44,627 bases of DNA from Caulobacteraceae bacterium (GTDB taxonomy: Bacteria; Pseudomonadota; Alphaproteobacteria; Caulobacterales; Caulobacteraceae): NCBI GenBank assembly GCA_947475845.1, contig CANJMO010000014.1, positions 1-44,627 of the forward strand, given 5' to 3'. The notes below the pieces were generated by a model that was not told where the DNA came from, searched no databases, and saw nothing but the letters and a program-made list of their open reading frames with translations. A program made the position numbers and the translations under genes. Below, piece after piece: positions 1-10,900 of this stretch (within the stretch, counting starts at the first letter, position 1; every line of letters begins with the position of its first letter).

Positions 1-1995
<1,995 letters not shown>

Positions 1996-2061
1996 CCCAA
2001 CCGCCGTGCTGAACTGAGCGCGATCGGATCCGCAAGAAGTCAGCGGATTGAGAGTGCGCTC

Positions 2062-2079
2062 TTTGACGAAATTGTCAAA
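2062..2079. repeat. Inverted repeat TTTGAC-N6-GTCAAA
   Basis: Six-base perfect arms lie between the convergent ends of ccrM and rnhA, in a locally AT-rich stretch. It could be a weak terminator stem or an operator. There is no strong T-tract on either side. Confidence 0.3.
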
Positions 2080-2099
2080 ATTATTAGCGGCCTAGCCGA

Positions 2100-2546
2100 T
2101 TAGGCCTCGCCCAGCGCCTCGAGCATGCCGCGCCGGGCCAGCTCGTCGGCCCGCTCGTTGAACTCATGCCCGGCGTGGCCTTTGATCCAGCGCCAGTCGA
2201 CGTCATGCCGCGCCCGCGCCGCGTCGAGCCGCTGCCACAGATCGACATTCTTCACGGGGCTCTTGTCGGCGGTCTTCCAGCCCTTGGCCTTCCAGCCGGA
2301 AATCCACTGGGTGATGCCCTTCATCACATACTGGCTGTCGGTGTGCAGCTGCACGCGGCAGGGCATGTTGAGGGCTTCCAGGGCCTGGATCGCGCCCATC
2401 AGCTCCATGCGGTTGTTGGTGGTGTCCAGCTCGCCGCCCCACAGCTCCTTGGTGTGGGCGCCCGCATGCAGGATCGCGCCCCAGCCGCCCGGGCCGGGAT
2501 TGCCACGGCAGGCGCCGTCGGTGTGCACGATCACTTGGGGTGTCAC
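2100..2546 (-). CDS. rnhA: Ribonuclease HI
   Basis: A 148-residue RNase HI that cleaves the RNA strand of RNA-DNA hybrids (R-loops, primer remnants). All the catalytic residues are present at E. coli numbering: D10 in HTDGA, E48 in NRMELM, D70 in HTDSQYV, H124 in KGHAGH and D134 in ERADELA. The length is standard. The start ATG overlaps the thrB stop by four bases (ATGA), so translation is probably coupled to thrB. It is the last gene of the ispH-thrB-rnhA unit and converges on ccrM. Confidence 0.97.
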   Translation of the reverse strand: MTPQVIVHTDGACRGNPGPGGWGAILHAGAHTKELWGGELDTTNNRMELMGAIQALEALNMPCRVQLHTDSQYVMKGITQWISGWKAKGWKTADKSPVKNVDLWQRLDAARARHDVDWRWIKGHAGHEFNERADELARRGMLEALGEA

Positions 2547-3520
2547 TCAGCGGCCCCGAACAGCACAAGGCCCTCGCCCGAGGCGAAGGCCGCCCGGTGC
2601 ACCGCCAGCTTGCGCTCGTACTGCATCGGGTCGTGCGGCTTAATCAGGGCCCCGTCGGGGGCCGGGCCCCAGTCCTGTAGCCGAGTCAGGAAGAAGCGCA
2701 TGGCCGCGCCCCAGGCCAGGATCGGCAGAGCGGCGCGCTCTGCCTTGGACAGCGGTCGCTCGGCCCCGTAGCCGGCCACCAGGGCGCGCGCGGCAGTGAC
2801 ATTGAGGCTGCCGTCCGCCTCGAAGCACCAGGCGTTCAGGCAGATGGCCAAGTCGTAGGCCAGGGCGTCGGTGCAGGCGAAATAGAAGTCGATGGCGGCG
2901 GCGAACCGGCCCGCCTGGAAGAAGACGTTGTCGGGGAAGAAGTCGGCGTGGATCACGCCCCCCGGCAGGCCCTGGGGCCAGAGCCGCTCGAAACTGGCGA
3001 TATCGGCAGCGACCGTCGCCGCCAGCCCCGGCTTCAGGGCATCGGCCTTGGCCTCGTGACCGGCGAACATCGCGGCCCAGCACGACTGGCCGAGGTCGTT
3101 GACTCGCGCTTCGGAAAAGCCCTCGGCGGCCTTGTGCAGCAAAGCCAACCCCCTGCCCGCCTCGCGGCAATGGGCGACGCTCGGACGGCGCACCGACATG
3201 CCCTTGAGGAACAGCACGATCGCCGCCGGCTTGCCGCGCACCCGCTTGTAGAGGTCCCCGTCCCGCGCGGGCATTGGCGGGGCGCAAGGGTAGCCATGAT
3301 CGGCCAGCCAGCGCAGCAAGGTGAGGAAGAACGGCAGGTCCTTCTCGTGGGTGCGCGCCTCGTAGACCGTCAGGATGAAGCGGCCGGCGTCGGTCTCCAG
3401 CAGGAAGTTGGAGTTGGACACGCCTTCGGCGATGCCCTTGAACGCCAGGGGCTGGCCGAGGTCGAACTCGGCCATGAAGCCTTCCAGCTCCGCGTCGGTG
3501 ATATCTGTGTAGACGGCCAT
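2543..3520 (-). CDS. thrB: Homoserine kinase (APH-fold ThrB)
   Basis: A 325-residue kinase of the aminoglycoside-phosphotransferase fold, the ThrB type common in Alphaproteobacteria and unrelated to the GHMP homoserine kinase of E. coli. It phosphorylates L-homoserine to O-phosphohomoserine, the substrate of ThrC, which is encoded near the far end of this window. The catalytic loop HADFFPDN (H191, D193, N198) and the metal-binding aspartate in IDFYFA (D211) are present, as is the N-terminal nucleotide-binding lobe ([11 protein letters not shown]). It lies 50 bases downstream of ispH and overlaps rnhA by four bases. Confidence 0.94.
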   Translation of the reverse strand: MAVYTDITDAELEGFMAEFDLGQPLAFKGIAEGVSNSNFLLETDAGRFILTVYEARTHEKDLPFFLTLLRWLADHGYPCAPPMPARDGDLYKRVRGKPAAIVLFLKGMSVRRPSVAHCREAGRGLALLHKAAEGFSEARVNDLGQSCWAAMFAGHEAKADALKPGLAATVAADIASFERLWPQGLPGGVIHADFFPDNVFFQAGRFAAAIDFYFACTDALAYDLAICLNAWCFEADGSLNVTAARALVAGYGAERPLSKAERAALPILAWGAAMRFFLTRLQDWGPAPDGALIKPHDPMQYERKLAVHRAAFASGEGLVLFGAAE

Positions 3521-3570
3521 GGCGTCTGATCGGCGAGCCCGGCGTCCGGGTCAAGGCGAAGCTGGCGGGA

Positions 3571-4527
3571 TCAGTCCGCCAACAGCACCCGGGGCAGCTT
3601 GAAGGTGACATTCTCGCGGGTCGGGTTGATCTCCTCGACCTCCAGCTCATAGCGCGTGCGCAGGGCCTGGATCACGCCCTCCACCAGCACTTCGGAGACC
3701 GAGGCCCCGGCGGTGAGGCCGAGCACGCCGACGTCGTTCAGCCAGTTCCAGTAGATCTCGGACGCGTCGTCGATCAGCTTGGCCTCGCGGGCGCCGGCGC
3801 GGATCGCCACTTCGACCAGGCGCAGGGAGTTGGACGAGGTGGGCGAGCCCACCACCAGGACCAGATCGCAGCCCTCCGCCATCCGCTTGATCGCTTCCTG
3901 GCGGTTGGTGGTGGCGTAGCAGATGTCTTCCTTGATCGGCCCGGCGATATCGGGGAAGCGGGCGTTGAGCGCCGCCACGATCTCGGCCGCGTCGTCCAGG
4001 GACAGGGTGGTCTGGGTGACGAAGGCCAGGCGCGAGGCGTCGGCCGGCTGATAGGCCGTCACATCGTCCACGGTCTGGATCAGGGTCACCGCGCCCTCGG
4101 GCAGCTGGCCCATGGTGCCCAGCACCTCGGGGTGGCCGGCATGGCCAATCAGCAGCACATGCAGTCCGTCGTCGAAATGGCGCTGGGTCTCGATATGGAC
4201 CTTGGACACCAGGGGGCAGGTAGCGTCGAGGTAGAACACCCCGCGCTGATCGGCCTCGGCCGGCACCGACTTGGGCACCCCGTGGGCCGAGAACACCAGC
4301 GGCCGGTCGGCCGGGCAGTCCTCGACATTGTCGATGAACACCGCGCCCATCGCGCGCAGGCGCTCCACCACATAGGCGTTGTGCACGATCTCGTGGCGCA
4401 CATAGATCGGCGCACCGTACTTCTCGATGGCCCGCTCGACGATCTGGATGGCCCGCTCCACACCGGCGCAGAAGCCCCGTGGGCTGGCCAGCTGCACCTT
4501 CAGCGAAGGCCGGACGAGAACGTTCAT
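3571..4527 (-). CDS. ispH: 4-hydroxy-3-methylbut-2-enyl diphosphate reductase
   Basis: A 318-residue IspH (LytB), the last enzyme of the MEP isoprenoid pathway. It reductively dehydroxylates HMBPP to IPP and DMAPP using a [4Fe-4S] cluster. The three cluster cysteines are C20 ([10 protein letters not shown]), C104 (DATCPLV) and C203 ([11 protein letters not shown]). The substrate-binding motifs EIVHN, SAHGV and GHPEV (E134) are also present. The N-terminus carries about eight residues more than E. coli IspH. It is the first gene of the ispH-thrB-rnhA unit, with its promoter presumably in the 149-base divergent spacer 4528-4676. Confidence 0.97.
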   Translation of the reverse strand: MNVLVRPSLKVQLASPRGFCAGVERAIQIVERAIEKYGAPIYVRHEIVHNAYVVERLRAMGAVFIDNVEDCPADRPLVFSAHGVPKSVPAEADQRGVFYLDATCPLVSKVHIETQRHFDDGLHVLLIGHAGHPEVLGTMGQLPEGAVTLIQTVDDVTAYQPADASRLAFVTQTTLSLDDAAEIVAALNARFPDIAGPIKEDICYATTNRQEAIKRMAEGCDLVLVVGSPTSSNSLRLVEVAIRAGAREAKLIDDASEIYWNWLNDVGVLGLTAGASVSEVLVEGVIQALRTRYELEVEEINPTRENVTFKLPRVLLAD

Positions 4528-4637
4528 GAGGTCAAATCCAGACAGAAACTGCGGGCTTGTCCGCCGCGCGCGGCCAGGGCGCGTTGCGGCGAAGCGGAGA
4601 AGCCGGTATCAAAGCGATCAACTAGCACAATCGTGTC

Positions 4638-4653
4638 GGCGGGTCTTCCCGCC
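4638..4653 (+). other. Hairpin GGCGGG-TCTT-CCCGCC in divergent spacer
   Basis: A perfect six-base stem with a TCTT loop lies 23 bases before the ATG at 4677, upstream of its RBS (GGAG at 4667-4670). It could be a 5'-UTR stem of the forward gene or an early stem for ispH. No T-tract follows. Confidence 0.35.
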
Positions 4654-4676
4654 CCCTTGCCTTCTCGGAGCGCCCC

Positions 4677-5357
4677 ATGCGCCGCCCCCTCCTTTGCGCC
4701 CTTGCCCTCGCTGTCGCCTGGACCGCCATTCCGGCTACCCATGCTCATGCCCAACAAGGCGATCCGGCCGACGATCCCGCGGCAAAGAAGAAAAAAGACG
4801 ACGAATGGGGCGACAAGCAGGCGCCGCTGCCGGCCCTGCGCAACGCGGGCCCCTGCCCCTACGTCAAGGTGCTGTATGACGCCGCTCGCTATGTCGAGCT
4901 GAAGGACAACCGCGAGGCCGCCGCCGCCGTCGGCTACACCGGCGAGATCCAGGGTCTGAGTTCCTCGTGTCAGTACAAGGGCGATGAGCCCATCAAGGTG
5001 GAGATGGAGGTCCTGTTCGGCCTCGGCAAGGGGCCCCAGGCGCCGTCCTCGCAGAAGACCTATCGCTATTGGGTGGCGGTCACCGATCGCAACCAGGAGA
5101 TCATCGCCAAGGAATACTTCAACCTGCCGGCCACCTTCCCCGCCGGTGCGGACCGCACCCTGATCACCGACAAGGTCTACGGCATCTCCATTCCCCGCGC
5201 CCGCGCCACGGTGTCGGGTTCGAACTTCGAAGTCCTGGTGGGCTTTGACGTGACCCCGGAAATGGTCGCCTTCAACCGCGACGGCAAGCGCTTCCGTCCC
5301 AACGCCGCGGTGACCGCCACCGCCGCCGCGACGCCGGGTCCCGCCGCCAAGCAATGA
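4677..5357 (+). CDS. Exported hypothetical protein upstream of argS
   Basis: A 226-residue protein of unknown function. The first ~25 residues form a Sec signal peptide (RR, then a hydrophobic [11 protein letters not shown] core, cleavage near AHA-Q), so the mature protein should be periplasmic. A lysine- and aspartate-rich linker (KKKKDDEW) follows. The mature domain has two cysteines (in GPCPY and SSSCQY) and ends in an Ala/Pro/Thr-rich tail. GGAG six bases before the ATG supports the start. Its stop overlaps the argS start by four bases, so it is translationally linked to argS. I recognise no catalytic motif and infer no function. Confidence 0.88.
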   Translation: MRRPLLCALALAVAWTAIPATHAHAQQGDPADDPAAKKKKDDEWGDKQAPLPALRNAGPCPYVKVLYDAARYVELKDNREAAAAVGYTGEIQGLSSSCQYKGDEPIKVEMEVLFGLGKGPQAPSSQKTYRYWVAVTDRNQEIIAKEYFNLPATFPAGADRTLITDKVYGISIPRARATVSGSNFEVLVGFDVTPEMVAFNRDGKRFRPNAAVTATAAATPGPAAKQ

Positions 5358-7147
5358 GCGACCTCAAAGGGCTTCTCGGCGAAGCGGTCGGGGCCGCCTT
5401 CGCCGCCGAAGGCTTGTCCGCCGACTATGGCCGCGTCACCGTCAGCGACCGTCCCGACCTGGCCGATTTCCAGAGCAACGGCGCCCTGGCCGCCGCCAAG
5501 GCCGCCGGCCGCAATCCGCGCGAGATCGCCGCGGGCGTGGTCGAACGGCTGAAGGACGACCCGCGCCTGGCCGCGCTGGAGATCGCCGGCCCCGGCTTCA
5601 TCAATATGCGCCTGACCGGCGCCGCCCTTACTGAACGGGCGGCCGAGATCGCCGCCGATCGGCGCTCGGGCGCGCCGACGGTTGCCGAGCAACGCCGCGT
5701 CCTGATCGACTACGCCGGACCCAACGTGGCCAAGCCGATGCACGTCGGCCACCTGCGCTCCTCGATCATCGGCGAGAGCCTCAAGCGCCTGTTCCGCTTC
5801 CTCGGCGACGAGGTGCTGGGCGACGCCCACTTCGGCGACTGGGGCTTCCAGATGGGCCTGCTGATCGTCGCCGCCTCGGACGAGAATCCCGGCTGGGCCC
5901 GCGTGGCGGAAGCTGACGAAGGCGAGATCGAGGGCCTGGGGCTGGAGGTGCTCGACCGCCTCTATCCGATGGCCGCCGCCCGCGCCAAGGAAGACAAGGA
6001 CTACCGCGACCGCGCCCGCCGCGCGACCATGGAACTGCAGTCCGGCAAGGCCGGCTATTTGCGGCTGTGGCGCCACTTCGTCGAGGTCAGCCGCACGGCG
6101 CTCAAGCGCGAGTTCAAGGCGCTGGATGTCGAATTCGACCTCTGGAAAGGCGAGAGCGACGCCGACCCGCTGATCGCGCAGATGGTCGAGGACCTGAAGA
6201 CCAAGGGCCTGCTGGAGCTCGACCAGGGCGCCCAGATCGTGCGCGTGGCGCGCGAGGGCGAGACCAAGAAGAAGAAGCTGGACGACGGCACGGTGGTGGT
6301 GGTCCCCACCCCCGACCCCTTGCTGGTGATTTCGTCCGAAGGCTCGGCCATGTACGGCACCACCGACCTGGCCACGATCCTGGACCGGCGCCAATCGTTC
6401 GATCCGCACCTGGTCCTCTATGTCGTCGACCAGCGCCAGGCCGACCATTTCGAGCAGGTGTTCCGCGCCTCCTACCTGGTCGGTTACGCCGAACAGGGCC
6501 AGTTGGAGCATCTCGGCTTCGGCACCATGAACGGGCCCGACGGCAAGCCGTTCAAGACCCGCGAGGGCGGGGTGCTGAAGCTGCACGACCTGATCGAGAT
6601 GGCGCGCGAGAAGGCCCGCCAGCGCCTGCACGAAGCGGGCCTAGGCGCCGAGCTGTCGCCCGAGGACTTCGAGGCCACCGCGCACAAGGTGGCCGTGGCC
6701 GCGATCAAGTTCGCCGACCTGCAGAATTTCCGCGGCACCAGCTACATCTTCGATCTGGACCGTTTCACCAGCTTCGAAGGCAAGACCGGGCCCTATCTGC
6801 TGTACCAGTCGGTGCGGATCAAAAGCCTGCTGCGCAAGGCCGAGGCTGAAGGCCACGCGGCCGGGCCTGTCGTGGTCGAGGAGCCGGCCGAACGCGAGCT
6901 GGCCCTGACCCTGGATGCCTTCGACGCGGCGCTCAGCGAAGCCTACGCCAAGCGCGCGCCCAACTTCCTGGCCGAGCATGCCTACCGCCTGGCCCAGAGC
7001 TTCTCGAAGTTCTACGCCGCCTGCCCGGTGCTGATCGCGCCGACTCCGGAGTTACGCGCCTCGCGCCTCAACCTGGCGCAGACGACGTTGCGGCAGATGG
7101 ACACCGTGCTGGCCCTGCTCGGCATCGCTACGCCGGAGCGGATGTAG
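5354..7147 (+). CDS. argS: Arginyl-tRNA synthetase
   Basis: A 597-residue class I synthetase that charges tRNA-Arg. The N-terminal Add1-type domain covers about residues 1-100. The HIGH signature is HVGH at 130-133 ([12 protein letters not shown]). The KMSKS equivalent is degenerate, as is usual for bacterial ArgRS ([12 protein letters not shown]). The helical anticodon-binding domain ends in the typical [19 protein letters not shown]. It starts inside the stop of the exported-protein gene (ATGA at 5354). Its own stop (7145-7147) abuts the stop of the convergent glycosyltransferase gene with no spacer. Confidence 0.97.
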   Translation: MSDLKGLLGEAVGAAFAAEGLSADYGRVTVSDRPDLADFQSNGALAAAKAAGRNPREIAAGVVERLKDDPRLAALEIAGPGFINMRLTGAALTERAAEIAADRRSGAPTVAEQRRVLIDYAGPNVAKPMHVGHLRSSIIGESLKRLFRFLGDEVLGDAHFGDWGFQMGLLIVAASDENPGWARVAEADEGEIEGLGLEVLDRLYPMAAARAKEDKDYRDRARRATMELQSGKAGYLRLWRHFVEVSRTALKREFKALDVEFDLWKGESDADPLIAQMVEDLKTKGLLELDQGAQIVRVAREGETKKKKLDDGTVVVVPTPDPLLVISSEGSAMYGTTDLATILDRRQSFDPHLVLYVVDQRQADHFEQVFRASYLVGYAEQGQLEHLGFGTMNGPDGKPFKTREGGVLKLHDLIEMAREKARQRLHEAGLGAELSPEDFEATAHKVAVAAIKFADLQNFRGTSYIFDLDRFTSFEGKTGPYLLYQSVRIKSLLRKAEAEGHAAGPVVVEEPAERELALTLDAFDAALSEAYAKRAPNFLAEHAYRLAQSFSKFYAACPVLIAPTPELRASRLNLAQTTLRQMDTVLALLGIATPERM

Positions 7148-9034
7148 TCAGGCGTCGAAGGTCGTAGGCGCCTCGCCCGCGCACCAGCGCCGCCACATGG
7201 TGCGGAACGCGGCTTCGAGCCCGCGCGCCTGCAGCGCCCCATCGCACATCGGCGAGGCTATCATCCGCGCCCGCATGCCCCGGCGCAGGTCCGCGCGGCG
7301 AGCGGGGGCGGCGGCCAGCTCAGCGGCGATGCGGACGTAGTCGTCCTCGGATGTCGCGGCCAGTTCGCCGAGTCCGATCTGGTTGAGGAAGCCCAGGGTC
7401 TGGCGCGAGGCGGGCCGGTCGCCGGGCAGGGTCACCACCGGAACCCCCATCCAAAGCGCCTCGGCGCTGGTCAGGCCGCCGCAGAACGGGAAGGGGTCGA
7501 GCGCGATATCGACCTCGGCGTATTCGGCCAGCATCTTGGGATGGGGGGTCGAGCCGCGCCACTCGACGTGGTTCTTGTCGATGCCGGCGGCGGCGAACTC
7601 GGCGCGCAGCTTGTGGCGGATGGAACGCTCGCCGAGCGTCTTCCATTTCAGCAGCAGGCGAGAACCGGGCACGGCCCGCAGCACCCGCGCCCACAGGGCC
7701 ACGACCTCCGGCCCGACCTTGGTCACGTTGTTGAAGCTGCCGAAGGTCACCGGGCCCGGCGGCGGGACTGTCACCCCGGGCGCATAGTCCGGCGGCGCAT
7801 AGCAGAAGCGCCCGTGCGGCAGGCGCGCCACGGCCTCGGCGCACCAGGCTTCGGCGCCCGGCGGCACGGTGTCGGGGTCCATGATCAGGTAGTCGATGGC
7901 GGCAAGGCCGATGGTCCCCGGATAGCCGAGCCACGACGCCTGCACCGGCGCGGGTTTCAGGGCGAACAGAGAAAGCCGGTTCTTGTCGGTGTGGCCGGAC
8001 AGGTCGATCAGGATGTCGATGCGGTCCTGGCGGATTGCGGCGGCGGCCTGCTCGTCATTGGTCTGGGCGATCACGCGCCAATGGTCCGACAGCGCCTGCA
8101 GGCGCGCGGTGACGGCGTCGGTGAACAGGTCGTTGGAGTAACAGAACACTTCCACCGCCGCCCGGTCGCGCTGCTCCAGCGCCTTGGTCAGGAAATAGCC
8201 GATCGGATGGGTCTGGAAGTCGCCGGAGACCAGGCCGATGCGCAGGCGCCGCTCGGGGTCGCGGTCGTTGGCGTGGGGTTGCGGCGCGGCGCGGGCGCCG
8301 TAACGGCGGTCCCACTCGCGGTGGGCGTCGAGCAGGGCCTGGGGCGACACATCATGGCTGTAGGTGAGGCACAGCAGCCGGTTGCCGAGCGCCTCGGCGT
8401 AACCGGGATCGAGCGCCAGCGCCTTGTCGAAACAGGCCAGGGCGCCCGGCAGGTCGCGCTGCGCCATCAGGGCCGAGCCGAGGTTGTAGTGCATCTGCGG
8501 ATAGTCCGGCGCCAGGGCCAGGGCGGCGCGGTAGGCGGCGGCGGCCTCGTCGAACTTGCCGTGCTTCTGCAGGCTGACGCCGAGGTTGTTGTGCGCCTCG
8601 GCCCAGCGCGGCCTCAGCGCAATGGCCCGGCGGTAGGCCGAGGCCGACTCGTCCAACTGGTTCAGTTCGCGCAGGGCGCCGCCGAGCCCGTACCAGGCCT
8701 CGACGTTGTCCTTCTTCTGGCTGACCGCCTTTCGGTAGCTGTCGGCGGCCTCCTTCATCCGGCCAAGCGCCAGCAGAGTCACCGCGCGGTGGGTGTGGGC
8801 TTCCGAATAGAGCGGCTGGACAGCGATCGCCCGGTCGATCAGCTGCAGGGCGACGTCGGGCCGCCCGGCCTCACCCGCCATCACCCCCAGCCAGTGCAGG
8901 GCGTCGGCGTGGCGCGGATCGGCCGCGATGGCCTGGCGGTAGCAGCGCTCGGCGTCCGCCATCCGCCCGGCCTGATGATGCCGCGCGCCCTCGGCGAACA
9001 GCTCAGCGGCGGTGGGGGCAGGTCCGAACATCAT
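7148..9034 (-). CDS. TPR-repeat GT41 (OGT/SPINDLY-like) glycosyltransferase
   Basis: A 628-residue protein. Residues ~8-260 are tandem TPR units of about 34 residues (for example AEAHNNLGVSLQKHGKFDEA). The remainder is the two-lobed catalytic region of family GT41, with RIGLVSGDFQTHPIGYF, DILIDLSGHT, SWLGYPGTIG, TFGSFNNVTKV and DPFPFCGGLTSAEALWMGVPVVTL. Family members transfer GlcNAc or another sugar to Ser/Thr of target proteins, so a cytoplasmic protein-glycosylation role is inferred. The target is unknown. The start is one of two adjacent ATGs (9034 or 9031). The open frame extending to 9178 runs across the divergent gcv promoter and part of the riboswitch and is rejected. Confidence 0.93.
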   Translation of the reverse strand: MMFGPAPTAAELFAEGARHHQAGRMADAERCYRQAIAADPRHADALHWLGVMAGEAGRPDVALQLIDRAIAVQPLYSEAHTHRAVTLLALGRMKEAADSYRKAVSQKKDNVEAWYGLGGALRELNQLDESASAYRRAIALRPRWAEAHNNLGVSLQKHGKFDEAAAAYRAALALAPDYPQMHYNLGSALMAQRDLPGALACFDKALALDPGYAEALGNRLLCLTYSHDVSPQALLDAHREWDRRYGARAAPQPHANDRDPERRLRIGLVSGDFQTHPIGYFLTKALEQRDRAAVEVFCYSNDLFTDAVTARLQALSDHWRVIAQTNDEQAAAAIRQDRIDILIDLSGHTDKNRLSLFALKPAPVQASWLGYPGTIGLAAIDYLIMDPDTVPPGAEAWCAEAVARLPHGRFCYAPPDYAPGVTVPPPGPVTFGSFNNVTKVGPEVVALWARVLRAVPGSRLLLKWKTLGERSIRHKLRAEFAAAGIDKNHVEWRGSTPHPKMLAEYAEVDIALDPFPFCGGLTSAEALWMGVPVVTLPGDRPASRQTLGFLNQIGLGELAATSEDDYVRIAAELAAAPARRADLRRGMRARMIASPMCDGALQARGLEAAFRTMWRRWCAGEAPTTFDA

Positions 9035-9080
9035 GGCTTGGCCTGCAAAGCATAGGTCGGGGTGAAGCTGCAACACACGT

Positions 9081-9127
9081 GAGTCTTCAACCCCGGTTGA
9101 CTCCCCTCCGGCCCCAGCCCAACCTGA
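9081..9127 (+). promoter_or_regulatory. Promoter/operator region of the gcv operon
   Basis: TTGACT at 9097-9102 is a -35-like element. A -10-like region near 9121-9127 would place transcription start at about 9131, just before the riboswitch. Overlapping the -35 is a perfect 14-bp palindrome, TCAACC-CC-GGTTGA (9087-9100), flanked by GAGTC (9081-9085) and GACTC (9099-9103), both GANTC methylation sites. The -10 is weak. The region also serves as the upstream region of the divergent glycosyltransferase gene. Confidence 0.4.
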
Positions 9128-9130
9128 TCT

Positions 9131-9312
9131 TGCTCTCGCGGGAGAGACCGGGCCTTGAGTCCGGAGCCGAAGGCGCAACCACCCCGGAAACGCTCAGGCA
9201 AAAGGACCGCGCGGGCTAAGTCACGCTGGAAAGTGGCGGCGTCAGGCCGCACGCCGACGGAGCAAGGGCCTTTCACAGGCTCGGAATCTCTCAGGCCCAA
9301 GGACAGCGGGGG
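9131..9312 (+). promoter_or_regulatory. Tandem glycine riboswitch
   Basis: Two glycine aptamers are arranged in series. Aptamer 1 (about 9131-9212) has GCGGGAGAG, GCCGAAGG and CTCAGGCAAAAGGAC in order. Aptamer 2 (about 9222-9312) has a CGCTGG stem start, CGCCGACGGAGCAA and CTCAGGCCCAAGGAC. These are the conserved cores of the gcvT-type riboswitch, which normally turns on glycine catabolism when glycine binds. It lies directly upstream of gcvT-gcvH-gcvPA-gcvPB, exactly the expected regulon. Aptamer boundaries are approximate. Confidence 0.95.
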
Positions 9313-9322
9313 TGTGCGATCA

Positions 9323-9336
9323 GGCGGAATCCCGCC
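9323..9336 (+). other. Expression-platform hairpin after riboswitch
   Basis: A GGCGG stem (9323-9327), AATC loop and CCGCC (9332-9336) lie between aptamer 2 and the gcvT RBS (GGAG at 9358-9361). There is no T-tract, so it is more likely part of a translational than an intrinsic-termination switch. The stem includes a GAATC site at 9327-9331. Confidence 0.45.
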
Positions 9337-9366
9337 CGGCGCGCCCACGCGAGACTTGGAGACCGG

Positions 9367-10521
9367 ATGACCGATCAGGCGCTGAAGCGCACCCCCCTCT
9401 ACGAAGCCCACGCCGCATTGGGCGCCAAGTTCGTCCCCTTCGCCGGTTACGACATGCCGGTGCAGTACAGGGACGGCGTGCTGACCGAGCACCGCTGGAC
9501 GCGCGAGCACGCCGGGCTGTTCGACGTCTCGCACATGGGTCCCGCTGTCCTGACCCTGGACGCGCCCACCGGCGATGCGGACGCCGACCACGCCGCCGTC
9601 GCCGCCGCCATCGAACCCCTGATCCCGGGCGACATCGCCGGGCTGAAGCGCGGCCAGCAGCGCTACACCCTGCTGCTCAATGTGGACGGCGGCATCCTCG
9701 ACGACCTGATGATCGCCCGCCCGCTGGAGGACGAGCGCCAGGGCTCGCTGTTCATCGTCGTCAACGCCGGGACCAAGGACGCCGACTTCGCCGTGATCGG
9801 CGCGGCCACCCACGACCAGGCGACCCTGCATCCCCTGGCCGACCACGCCCTGATCGCCCTGCAGGGGCCCGAGGCGGTCGCGGTGTTGAGCGCCCTGGTC
9901 CCCGAGGCCGCCGACCTGACCTTCATGCAGACAGCCGCCCTGCACCTGGACGGCGACGAGCTCACCGTCACCCGCTCCGGCTACACCGGCGAGGACGGCT
10001 TCGAGATCCTGGTGGGCGAGGCCGCGGCCTCGCTGCTGTGGGCCCGCCTGCTGGCGGACGAGCGGGTGCGGGCCATCGGCCTGGGCGCCCGCGATTCCCT
10101 GCGCCTTGAGGCCGGCCTGCCGCTCTACGGCCACGACCTCGCCGAGACCATCTCGCCGGTCGAGGCGGGGCTGAATTTCGCCCTGTCCAAGCGCCGCCGG
10201 CTGGCCGCAGACTTCCCCGGCGCCGCCCGCGTCCTGCGCGAGCTCGACGGCGACCTGAGCCGCGTCCGCGTCGGCCTGAAGGTCACCGGCGCCCCGGCCC
10301 GCGAGGGCGCGGAGATCGCCGACGCATCCGGCGCCATCGTCGGCCGTGTCACCAGCGGCGGCTTTTCGCCCACCCTGTCGGCGCCCATCGCGCTCGGCTT
10401 CGTCCCGCCCGCCCTGTCGGCCGTCGGCACGCCCCTGAACGTCATCGTCCGCGGCCGGTCGCAACCCGCCGAAGTCGCCGGCCTGCCCTTCGTCCCCCAT
10501 CGCTACGCGCGCAAAACCTAG
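9367..10521 (+). CDS. gcvT: Glycine cleavage system aminomethyltransferase (T protein)
   Basis: A 384-residue T protein. It moves the methylene group from the aminomethyl-lipoyl arm of GcvH to tetrahydrofolate and releases ammonia. Family features include [13 protein letters not shown] near the N-terminus, LFDVSHMG, the folate-site segment [11 protein letters not shown], and the C-terminal barrel with [16 protein letters not shown] lies five bases before the ATG. It is the first gene of the riboswitch-controlled gcv operon. Its TAG stop directly abuts the gcvH RBS. Confidence 0.97.
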   Translation: MTDQALKRTPLYEAHAALGAKFVPFAGYDMPVQYRDGVLTEHRWTREHAGLFDVSHMGPAVLTLDAPTGDADADHAAVAAAIEPLIPGDIAGLKRGQQRYTLLLNVDGGILDDLMIARPLEDERQGSLFIVVNAGTKDADFAVIGAATHDQATLHPLADHALIALQGPEAVAVLSALVPEAADLTFMQTAALHLDGDELTVTRSGYTGEDGFEILVGEAAASLLWARLLADERVRAIGLGARDSLRLEAGLPLYGHDLAETISPVEAGLNFALSKRRRLAADFPGAARVLRELDGDLSRVRVGLKVTGAPAREGAEIADASGAIVGRVTSGGFSPTLSAPIALGFVPPALSAVGTPLNVIVRGRSQPAEVAGLPFVPHRYARKT

Positions 10522-10532
10522 GAGTGCCCACC

Positions 10533-10898
10533 ATGCGTTTCACCAAGGATCACGAGTGGGTCGAACTGGACGGCGATGTCGCCACCGTCGGCATCACCGC
10601 CTATGCCGCCGAACAGCTGGGCGACGTGGTGTTCGTCGAACTGCCCGACGTCGGCAAGGCGCTGAAGCCCGGCGACAGCATGGCGGTGGTCGAGAGCGTC
10701 AAGGCGGCCTCCGACGTCTACGCCCCCATCGCCGGCGAAGTGGTCGCGGCCAACGCCGACCTGCCGGGCACGCCGGAGATGGTCAATCAGGACCCCGAGA
10801 AGAGCGCCTGGATCGTCAAGATCAAGGTAGCCGACAGCGCCCAGATCGACGCCCTGATGGATCGCCCCGCCTACGAAACCTATCTGGATACGCTGTAA
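10533..10898 (+). CDS. gcvH: Glycine cleavage system H protein
   Basis: A 121-residue lipoyl carrier that shuttles the aminomethyl group between the P, T and L proteins. The lipoylation lysine is K57 in [10 protein letters not shown], and FTKDHEWV and [13 protein letters not shown] are family signatures. I chose the ATG at 10533 because GGAG (10521-10524) lies eight bases upstream and the family N-terminus is MRFTKDHEW. The in-frame GTG at 10524 overlaps that RBS and is rejected. Confidence 0.97.
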   Translation: MRFTKDHEWVELDGDVATVGITAYAAEQLGDVVFVELPDVGKALKPGDSMAVVESVKAASDVYAPIAGEVVAANADLPGTPEMVNQDPEKSAWIVKIKVADSAQIDALMDRPAYETYLDTL

Positions 10899-10900
10899 GT

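Noticed and set aside
5177-6631. 484-codon reverse frame opposite argS
   Set aside because: No family motifs, and the residue pattern mirrors argS codons. The forward synthetase has all its signatures.
9035-9178. N-terminal extension of the GT41 glycosyltransferase
   Set aside because: It would run over the gcv promoter and the first riboswitch aptamer. The TPR domain starts normally from the ATG at 9034 or 9031.
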